The notes beneath the pieces were generated by a model, which had not been told where the DNA came from, ran no database searches, and saw nothing but the letters and a program-made list of their open reading frames with translations. From Pyrenochaeta sp. MPI-SDFR-AT-0127 (Eukaryota; Ascomycota; Dothideomycetes; Pleosporales; Cucurbitariaceae), in NCBI GenBank assembly GCA_020747015.1, contig JAGTJM010000040.1:222871-286870 (forward strand): a stretch of 64,000 nucleotides of DNA, given 5' to 3'. Shown piece after piece: positions 56,534 to 64,000 of this stretch (its first letter is position 1; every line of letters begins with the position of its first letter). The position numbers were made by a program, and so were the translations under genes.

Positions 56534-59500
56534 ATGTCTTCCACTCCGTCCATGCTGACCAAGGCAGGCCACTCCCCGCAAACGTACTCTGAAAGCTTGC
56601 TAACTGTACATTAGTTCGAATCCAAGTCCTCAAGGGCCAAGGGCATCGCCTTTCACCCTAAGAGGTGCTTCCACCTTCTCCGCAACCCTCGCTTCCCCGC
56701 TGACCGCCTCCAGGCCATGGATCCTCGTGTCGCTACACTCCTCCACGATCCAATTATGGGACTACCGCATGGGTACACTAATAGACCGTTTTGAAGAGCA
56801 TGATGGGCCGGTTCGCGGAGTTGACTTCCACAAGACACAGCCATTGTGAGCATCTCAATCATGCTAATGGAGCTGGGCGCGACTGTATACTGAGACTACT
56901 GCAGGTTCGTCTCTGGTGGAGATGATTACAAGATCAAAGTGTGGTCTTATCAGACGCGACGATGCTTGTTCACTTTGAATGGTCATCTGGACTATGTTCG
57001 CACTGTCTTCTTCCATCACGAGCTTCCGTGGATCCTGAGTAGCTCCGATGATCGTAAGCGCATAGTGCATACTGGCAGGGCGGTCGCTAACAACACTTAG
57101 AAACTATCCGTATATGGAACTGGCAGAATCGTAAGTAATCAATTCAGTGGCTTTTATAACGTTCTGGACTAACAATTGTAGGCTCACTAAGTAAGTCGCG
57201 ACGCAACATCAGTAATTCGCCTACCTAACCCTTCGAAGTATGTACCATGACCGGCCACAACCACTACACCATGTGCGCCCAATTCCACCCCAAGGAAGAC
57301 CTCATTGTTTCCGCCTCGCTCGATCAGTCAGTTCGAGTCTGGGACATTTCTGGATTGAGGAAGAAACACTCGGCCCCTCAAGCAATGTCCTTCGAAGATC
57401 AGATGGCACGCGCAAACCAAAACCAGGCAGATATGTTCGGGAATACTGACGCCGTTGTCAAATTTGTCCTAGAGGGCCACGATCGAGGCGTCAATTGGGT
57501 CGCATTCCATCCAACACTCCCATTGATTGTCTCCGCTGGTGATGATCGCCTGGTGAAGCTGTGGAGAATGTCAGAGACCAAGGCCTGGGAGGTGGATACT
57601 TGCCGTGGACATTTCCAGAACGCATCGGCTTGTCTCTTTCATCCACACCAGGATCTCATCTTGTCCGTTGGCGAAGATAAGACTATCCGGGTATGGGACC
57701 TTAATAGGCGAACATCCGTTCAGTCGTTCAAGAGAGAGAACGACCGCTTTTGGGTGATTGCAGCGCATCCGGAGATCAACCTCTTTGCTGCTGGGCATGA
57801 CAATGGAGTCATGGTTTTCAAACTGGAACGTGAGCGACCTGCGTCTGGTGTATATCAGAACAACCTTTTCTACATAACCAAAGAGAAGCATGTACGATCA
57901 TACGATTTCCAGAAGAACATCGAATCACCATCGATGCTTTCGCTGAAGAAACTCGGAAGTGCCTGGGTGCCTCCACGAACCCTATCTTACAACCCTGCTG
58001 AGCGTTCTATTCTCGTAACGTCTCCAGCTGACAGTGGTACATATGAGCTGATCAGCCTTCCGCGCGACGCTTCAGGAGCAGTAGAGCCAACGGATACGAA
58101 GCGCGGGTCCGGGAACTCTGCTGTCTTCGTAGCGAGGAACCGATTCGCAGTCTTCAATCTAGCCAACCAGCAGATTGATATCAAGGACCTCAGCAACTCC
58201 ACAACGAAGACGATCAAGCCCCCACATGGTACAACAGATATCTACTTCGGTGGTACGGGCAACCTGCTCCTGATCACCCCGACGAATGTAGTTTTGTATG
58301 ATATCCAGGCCAAGAAGAACCTTGCAGAGCTTGCTGTCAACGGCGTCAAGTACGTTGTTTGGTCGTCAGATGGGCTGCACGTAGCTCTTTTGAGTAAACA
58401 TAACGTCACCATCGCTACAAAGAACCTCGAACAGGTCAGCACCCTACATGAGACTATCCGTATCAAGAGCGCGACCTGGGATGACACGGGTGTTCTTCTC
58501 TATTCCACCCTAAACCACATTAAATACAGTCTAATGAACGGTGACAACGGTATCGTTCGGACTTTGGAGCAGACTGTATACCTTGTGAGGGTGAAAGGTC
58601 GCAACGTGTATTGCTTGGATCGAGCGGCGAAACCCAAGATTCTCCAAATCGACCCGACGGAATACCGATTTAAGCTTGCTCTCATCAAGAGAAACTATGA
58701 CGAAATGCTCAACATCATCAAGAACTCGAGCTTGGTCGGTCAGAGTATCATTTCCTACTTACAAAAGAAGGGTTACCCTGAAATTGCGCTTCAGTTCGTC
58801 CAGGACCCTCAGACGCGGTTCGAGCTTGCCATCGAATGTGGTAATCTTGAGGTCGCCGTTGAAATGGCCAAGCAGCTCGATCGGCCGAAGCTCTGGCAGC
58901 GACTCAGCACTGAAGCTCTTGCGCATGGCAATCATTCAACAGTGGAGATGACTTATCAAAAGCTACGCAACTTCGACAAGTTGTCCTTCTTGTACCTTGC
59001 AACGGGAGATCAAGACAAGCTGAGGCGTATGGCTAAAATTGCTGAACACCGTGGAGATATGACAGCCCGATTTCAGAACGCACTCTACCTCGGCGATGTT
59101 CAAAACCGGATAGAGATGTTCCAAGAACTCGATCTGTACCCGTTGGCGTATGCTACTGCCAAGGCTCAAGGTCTTGACGAGCAAGCGCAATCAATACTAG
59201 AAGCAGCTGGTGTCACAGAAGATCAAATCAACTTGCCCTCAATTGGCAGTCCACTTGCCCCAACTAAGCCCATTGTACCAACGCACAAGACGAACTGGCC
59301 AACGAAAGCGGCATCATCAACTGTGTTCGAGAAGGCGCTTCAAGGCGAAGATGTTGGAGGCGAGGAGCCAACAGCCAACGGCCATGGAGATGAAGACCTA
59401 TTGGGCGAGCCAGAAGCCACTGGTACTATAGCTGATCTCGCAGGTGATGAAGAGGACGATGTTGGTGGCTGGGATATGGGCGATGATGGAGACGTCGAAG

Positions 59501-60546
59501 CAGAGGATGACTTCGTCGAGGTTGAAGGGGCGGAGACAGGCGCTGGCAGCAGTGAAGCCGACCTGTGGGCACGCAATTCGCCTCTGGCAGCTGACCATAT
59601 TGCTGCGGGCTCATATGAAACTGCCATGCAACTCCTGAACCGGCAAATCGGCGCTGTGAACTTTGCTCCCCTCGAGGAGCGTTTCCAGGAGATCTATCAG
59701 GCTACACGGACATTCTTGCCAGCGACACCGAACATGCCGTCTCTAGTCAACTACGTGCGGAGAACAGTCGATGAAACTGACTCACGAAAGATTTTGCCAA
59801 TTATTCCGCGGGACTTGGAGTCTATCTTGACGACTGACTTGACAGCTGGCAAGCAAGCCCTGCTTAAAAATAAGCTAGAGGACGGCGTTGCATCATTCAA
59901 GAAGCTATTACACCTTCTGATCGTGAACGTCGTTGCCTCACAAGCAGAGCTATCTGAGGTAATTACATCAGACCTACCTCACCGCATCCATTGCTAACTT
60001 GAAATTTAGGCAAAGAAGGCAATTCATACAGCCGCTCAATACACACTAGCAATGACCATTGAGCTCGAACGCCGTGCACTTCTACAAGGTGCCACGGATG
60101 TCTCTGCCCTCTCTGATGACAATAAGAAGCGCGCTCTTGAACTTTCGGCCTACTTCACCATCCCTGAACTCGAGGGTCCGCACAAGTCCATTCCTCTCTC
60201 CGCCGCCATGAACTTCGCACACAAGAATCGCCAACTGAATACAGCCCTGAACTTCGCAAACGCGCTCCTTGATCGCACCGGTAACGCGAAGATGAAGGAA
60301 TCGGCCAAGCGCGTCAAGACAGTCGCGGAGCGCAACCCAGCCGACGCTATCGAGATTGACTTTGATCAATTCGCAGACTTTGAGATTTGCGCCGCAAGTC
60401 ACACACCCATCTATGGTGGAAGTCCGTCAGTAGCGTGCCCCTACGATGGCTCGAAGTATCACAGCAAATACAAAGGCACTGTCTGCAAGGTCTGCGAAGT
60501 GTGCCAAATTGGTGCGCCAGCTAGTGGTTTAAGGCTTGTAGGTTGA
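56534..60546 (+). CDS. COP1: Coatomer alpha subunit (alpha-COP)
   Basis: Eight exons by reading-frame logic: 56534-56563, 56615-56664, 56714-56845, 56905-57053, 57101-57130, 57182-57190, 57239-59958 and 60010-60546; 1218 aa. WD40 scaffold of the COPI coat that brings KKxx-tagged cargo from Golgi to ER. Joined start: (MSSTPS)MLTK/FESKSSRAKGIAFHPKR, the alpha-COP hallmark. WD repeats follow (FVSGGDDYKIKVWSY, FHHELPWILSSSDDQTIRIWNW, HNHYTMCAQFHPKEDLIVSASLDQSVRVWDISG), then the coatomer WD-associated region and an acidic linker (about residues 860-910). The COPI C-terminal domain ends in a Cys-rich tail (CPYDGSKY, CKVCEVCQIG). Intron 1 uses a GC donor and exon 6 has only 9 nt. An alternative ATG at 56552 gives the shorter MLTK start. 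Confidence 0.95.
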
Positions 60547-60969
60547 GCCGGATTTGAGGCTGAAGGAATTGGTACTGATTGAAGGCCGTGGGTGAGAGAG
60601 AAGAGAATGGTTCGGGTGTATGCTTAGCGTTCATGGCATTACGATGCGTGGTAGGGAGCAGTACTAGACAATCGGGGGTTAGGAAAAATGGGCATGTTCA
60701 CTTGTCTATTTAACAACAAAAATGCGAAATGATATAATGTTCACAACATCTATGTGCTCTAGGGCCCAACCCAGTCCAGTCGGAAACTAGCAGATGTGAA
60801 AGTGCAAAGTAGATTTTTTTGGATCATGATTTGACGTGTCTAAAACTCCAATGTTAATGCTGCTAACATGCCCATTTTTTCCCCAATGCCTTCAATAAAC
60901 GCCACGAGATGCGTACAATCCGCCTATCGTTATTCATCACATCTTCTCCCTTTTTTCAGCTTCAACACA
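60547..60969. other. Intergenic between converging genes
   Basis: About 420 bp, AT-rich, holding the 3' ends of alpha-COP (plus) and RPA2 (minus). Nothing else seen. Confidence 0.6.
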
Positions 60970-63900
60970 CTACGGATCTACCTTGAACTTCAACCTGACT
61001 CCCATACTCGCCAACTCAACATCCAGATACTTCAACACGCCCGGAACAGCGACAACTGCGATGTCATCGCCACCAGAGAAGCGCATGCCCTGTCCATCTG
61101 TCCAGACATCCGCCTTGCTATTAATTCCGTCTGCCAACTTGGCACAGCGTCGACACCTGATGGTCACATTGCCGGGGCCGCCCTTATCTTTCTTACGGCC
61201 GTATTCGCTGACGGTGGGGGCGGTGGAGAGGAAAGAGCCACAAGAGCGGCAGAGCGCGGCTTTGGTGTAGTCGGAGCAGTTCATGAGGCGATCTTGCAGG
61301 AGGAATGCAGTACCGTGGGCAATGAGAGCGTCGCGCTCCATTTCTCCGACACGAATACCACCACCCTTTTTACGACCTTTGATGGGCTGTCCAGTGGTCG
61401 AGTTGACGGGGCCAGTGGTACGGACTTGGAATTTGTCGTTGACCATATGACGCAGGCGCTGGTAATAGACTACACCAATGTAGATATCGGCTGCGAGTTC
61501 CTGGCCAGTGATGCCGCTGTACATAGGCTCGTTACCATAGTAGTTGTAACCGGCTTTCATAAGCTGATGACCGAAGTAGTCTACAGCAGTGTTTTGCTCG
61601 TCGAAGCGGAACGGCGTGGAGTCTTGTGCAAGACCATGCAGTGAACCAGCCTTGCCCGCGAGCGACTCGACGAACATACCAATGGTCATACGAGATGGGA
61701 AGGCGTGGGGGTTGATGATGACGTCGGGCTGGATGCCAGATTCCGAGAAGGGCATATCGTTTGAAGGCCATTTTTGTGAGAGCACACCCTTTTGGCCATG
61801 GCGGGAGGAAAACTTATCACCAATGACTGGCGAACGGGGAACACGAAGTTTGACGCTGATCTTCTGGCATGGTTGGGTGCCATCTTCTGAGCCGATGATG
61901 CGAACTTCCTCAACAAAGGCGATTTCGTCCTCCTTGTACTTGAAAAAGCTTGTCTGCCCGTCGCGGTTCACGAAGTCGTCCGCCGCTGGATCGTATGAAA
62001 CAGTGTGCCATGCAGCAATCTTATCACCAGAACGCAGCATCGCTCCAATTCGCGGGAAACCATCTTCATCAATGGTCTCCTTGTCTTCAGCCTTCTGAAG
62101 GCCCTCGGGAGCGAATCCAAAGAGCTTAGTCACAGTTCTTCCAGACCTATTTTTTCGACTTCCCTCCTCCAGGTCACAAATCTTAGTTTTGTAAATGGTT
62201 CCGTGACCAAATCCGCGCTCATGTGCAGATTTGTTTATTATCATGGCGTCGTCCATGTCGTACCCTGTGTACGAAATGACAGCCACAACGGCGTTCATCC
62301 CATTTGGGAAATTGTCCAAGCCATACTCGTTGTGGAGTGGCGGTCGCACAATAGGCGTTTGGCCGGTCTGCAAGCGGTAGGTCTTGTTGTCCGTTCGGTA
62401 TCGCAAGGCGGTTCCAGGCGTTCCCATTGACTGTTTACCCATCTGACAGTTTCCGGTGTAGAAAGGCTTTTGCGCTGCATCTAGAACCTCCTGAGTCTTG
62501 CCGTTATCGCTATATTCGACGGTTCTTCGAGCTAGGAAATTGCCATTGGGCACTGTCAAACAGTAGACAAATCCATCGTGGCGAGGGTTGTCATACGGCT
62601 CCGGCTTGGGGGCAGCCACAGCGAGTTCGCTATCGGCGAATGAAAAGGATATGCGCCACCCAGTAGCACTGGCGTTTCTACCAATACTTGGCATCCATTT
62701 CCCCTTTTTGTGGTTGACACCGATATTGACTCTTGTGTCAGCCAACAGGCCCAGCACAGACATGTCGTGTATCAACGGGATTGAGCTGTTGAACACCCGC
62801 ACGACTCCCCTATTAATGAGAGGGTCAGCCAGCTGCTCCGCTTCGACGCTGTCGATTGACAGCTTGATCCTCTTTGCACCGCCGCCACCACAACCACTTC
62901 CGCCAGTGTTCGATTGCGCCTTTAAAAATATACTCCATTTGCCATCAGCAGCGGCAATACCCTTAATCATGGCTCGAGCTTGGTTCCGGGCCAGTAAGTA
63001 TAGCCAAGGATAGTATATCCAGCGTCGAAGATACCACCAGTTGCCTTTCTTCCAGCCTGCAGGTACGGGTAAGATATGCTCGTTGTCTGACCTTGACAAT
63101 GCTTGATAATGAGGCGCTTGATAAGTGCGGCACATTGCATCGTCCAAAGGATCATAGGATCGCGGTCCGCGTATCATAGGTAGGAAAAAGTAGTACATAT
63201 CGCGGTGATTGATGGTCCAGGTGTGCTTTTCCTTGACGCCAGACACGCATGGCGGATTGATCACAAATCCAGGGAGCTTCGCAGCCAGGCGCTCCAAAAG
63301 ATCCTCGATGTACGCCTTTGCAGCGGGCTTCGCAGCACATTGATGTATCTGGGTATAATAGTACTCTTGACCCTCAGCATTGGTAATGTGGTTGATATCA
63401 CCGTCACCCATCACCAGCCCAATGAATCGACACCAGTCCAGATTGAACGCGTCGTCGGTTACTAATTCCCTGGGAAGCCAGGAGCACTCTGGCCACAAGT
63501 ACATGGCATTCCCATTGTGCCCGACAGTAGGAATCTTGTGATTGATATGAGTGGTTGTATGGGACTTGCGATTCCATTGACCCGTTGTCTTGCCAGAAGA
63601 ATTTCCGAGTGCAACTAGCTGGGTGTCCAACATCTGCTGTGTGGTATATGCCGTATAGGTAGTCGGTTGATCTTTCGTGTTAAGATACCAGCGATGACTC
63701 TCGTTACAGACAGCATCCATACCGCCACTCTTGAGTCTGTAGAGTGATCCGCTACGAGCCAGACGTGTTGTTGCCTGAACTGCGTTCCATTGCTGAATAC
63801 CTGTTTGCAGATCCATTGTCATTACCTGATCTGCGGCCTGGATCGCCGAAAGAGCTTTCCACCCAGTGTTGGTGAGCACCTCATGGTCAGCAGACAGACA

Positions 63901-64000
63901 TTGGTACATATTCCTGGGAGACTGGTTGAAATCGGAAAATGGTGTCATGTTGGCGATAATAGAGAAGATGTTTGTCGGATCGTACTCCACATGCGTTGAG
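60970..64000 (-). CDS. RPA2: RNA polymerase I second-largest subunit (RPA2/A135), with intein; 5' end outside window
   Basis: The minus-strand frame is open from the window edge to the stop at 60970-60972. It encodes the C-terminal part of the Pol I beta-like subunit, which forms the active-site cleft for rRNA synthesis in the nucleolus. The extein reads THVEYDPTNIFSIIANMTPF and FSDFNQSPRNMYQ, then the 484-aa intein, then CQMGKQSMGTPG, GYDMDDAMIINKSAHERGFGHG, KFSSRHGQKGV, and QRLRHMVNDKFQVRTTGPVN. The Zn ribbon (CRSC ... CRRC) lies near the end. NMYQ/CQMGKQ and PFSDFNQSPRN identify RPA2 rather than RPB2 or RPC2, which have NTYQ/CAMGKQ. No spliceosomal intron is visible in this part. Function requires the intein to splice itself out. 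Confidence 0.95.
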   Translation of the reverse strand, partial: STHVEYDPTNIFSIIANMTPFSDFNQSPRNMYQCLSADHEVLTNTGWKALSAIQAADQVMTMDLQTGIQQWNAVQATTRLARSGSLYRLKSGGMDAVCNESHRWYLNTKDQPTTYTAYTTQQMLDTQLVALGNSSGKTTGQWNRKSHTTTHINHKIPTVGHNGNAMYLWPECSWLPRELVTDDAFNLDWCRFIGLVMGDGDINHITNAEGQEYYYTQIHQCAAKPAAKAYIEDLLERLAAKLPGFVINPPCVSGVKEKHTWTINHRDMYYFFLPMIRGPRSYDPLDDAMCRTYQAPHYQALSRSDNEHILPVPAGWKKGNWWYLRRWIYYPWLYLLARNQARAMIKGIAAADGKWSIFLKAQSNTGGSGCGGGGAKRIKLSIDSVEAEQLADPLINRGVVRVFNSSIPLIHDMSVLGLLADTRVNIGVNHKKGKWMPSIGRNASATGWRISFSFADSELAVAAPKPEPYDNPRHDGFVYCLTVPNGNFLARRTVEYSDNGKTQEVLDAAQKPFYTGNCQMGKQSMGTPGTALRYRTDNKTYRLQTGQTPIVRPPLHNEYGLDNFPNGMNAVVAVISYTGYDMDDAMIINKSAHERGFGHGTIYKTKICDLEEGSRKNRSGRTVTKLFGFAPEGLQKAEDKETIDEDGFPRIGAMLRSGDKIAAWHTVSYDPAADDFVNRDGQTSFFKYKEDEIAFVEEVRIIGSEDGTQPCQKISVKLRVPRSPVIGDKFSSRHGQKGVLSQKWPSNDMPFSESGIQPDVIINPHAFPSRMTIGMFVESLAGKAGSLHGLAQDSTPFRFDEQNTAVDYFGHQLMKAGYNYYGNEPMYSGITGQELAADIYIGVVYYQRLRHMVNDKFQVRTTGPVNSTTGQPIKGRKKGGGIRVGEMERDALIAHGTAFLLQDRLMNCSDYTKAALCRSCGSFLSTAPTVSEYGRKKDKGGPGNVTIRCRRCAKLADGINSKADVWTDGQGMRFSGGDDIAVVAVPGVLKYLDVELASMGVRLKFKVDP
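62449..63900 (-). mobile_element. Intein with LAGLIDADG homing endonuclease in RPA2
   Basis: In-frame insert of 484 codons between NMYQ and CQMGKQ of RPA2. Residue 1 is Cys (CLSADHEVLT, block A). Block B is CNESHRWY with the conserved His69. Two LAGLIDADG motifs are present: FIGLVMGDGD (160-168) and MIKGIAAADG (311-320), both with the catalytic acidic residue. Block F is VYCLTVPNGNFLARR (446-459). The end is YTGN (Asn484), followed by extein Cys as the +1 nucleophile. The penultimate residue is Gly, not the usual His; this GN ending occurs in other inteins with a CLTVPN-type block F. A Gly-rich loop lies at 333-341. Splicing should release the intein; the endonuclease would spread it to intein-less alleles. 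Both domains look intact, so it may be active (inference). Confidence 0.95.

Noticed and set aside
60868..61644. 258-codon plus-strand ORF
   Set aside because: Antisense to RPA2 coding sequence; no domain of its own.
62449..63900. Insert in RPA2 as a spliceosomal intron or assembly artefact
   Set aside because: It is open throughout, carries Hint and LAGLIDADG motifs at correct positions and sits exactly at a polymerase insertion site.
60970..64000. Identity as RPB2 or RPC2
   Set aside because: PFSDFNQSPRNMYQ/CQMGKQ is the Pol I form; Pol II and III subunits have NTYQ/CAMGKQ.
1..64000. CRISPR array, rRNA genes or bacterial operons
   Set aside because: No regularly spaced repeats, no rRNA sequence and no prokaryotic gene layout; the genes are spliced and fungal.

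Overview
The window reads as nuclear DNA of a filamentous ascomycete, most likely a Dothideomycete of the order Pleosporales. Genes are intron-poor, with short introns (about 47-82 bp), GT-AG ends and CTGAC/CTAAC-type branch sites. The families present are fungal: a hybrid histidine kinase, a Zn2Cys6 regulator, a Pth11/SAT4-type rhodopsin-domain protein, a PAN-galactose oxidase and a condensin subunit. The RNA polymerase I second subunit carries an intein, a situation I recall for Phaeosphaeria (recollection, not checked). Most genes are housekeeping loci scattered on both strands; there is no operon and no obvious secondary-metabolite cluster. All exon/intron joins given here were derived by hand from reading frame, splice signals and family expectations.

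Left part (1-15 kb): a 5'-truncated hybrid histidine kinase; a secreted copper-radical (galactose/alcohol) oxidase with three near-identical PAN-like modules; a repeat-bearing intergenic stretch; a two-domain pseudouridine-catabolism enzyme (glycosidase fused to PfkB kinase) divergent from the OST1/ribophorin I subunit; and a protein ending in a RapZ C-terminal-like domain.

Middle (15-34 kb): a gene desert of about 6 kb, a five-exon Zn2Cys6 transcription factor, another gene-poor stretch of 3.4 kb with G-rich tracts, a cytochrome P450, a CinA-C-type amidohydrolase, a second and smaller RapZ-C-like gene, and mitoribosomal protein uS17m.

Right part (34-64 kb): an ER DnaJ with a C-terminal HDEL; a Cdc7-type kinase divergent from condensin subunit 1 across a 253-bp promoter holding an MCB (ACGCGT) element; a rhodopsin-domain membrane protein; a novel-looking coiled-coil-like protein; LRO1 acyltransferase; the NAA30 acetyltransferase; cytosolic TyrRS; a secreted cupin; a disordered acidic protein; alpha-COP with a GC-AG intron and a 9-nt microexon; and RPA2 with a 484-aa LAGLIDADG intein, truncated at the window edge.

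The items most worth a second look are the RPA2 intein, the pair of free-standing RapZ-C-like genes, the alpha-COP splice oddities, the PAN-triplicated oxidase with a Trp-to-Phe change beside the copper site, and the shared Cdc7/condensin promoter.
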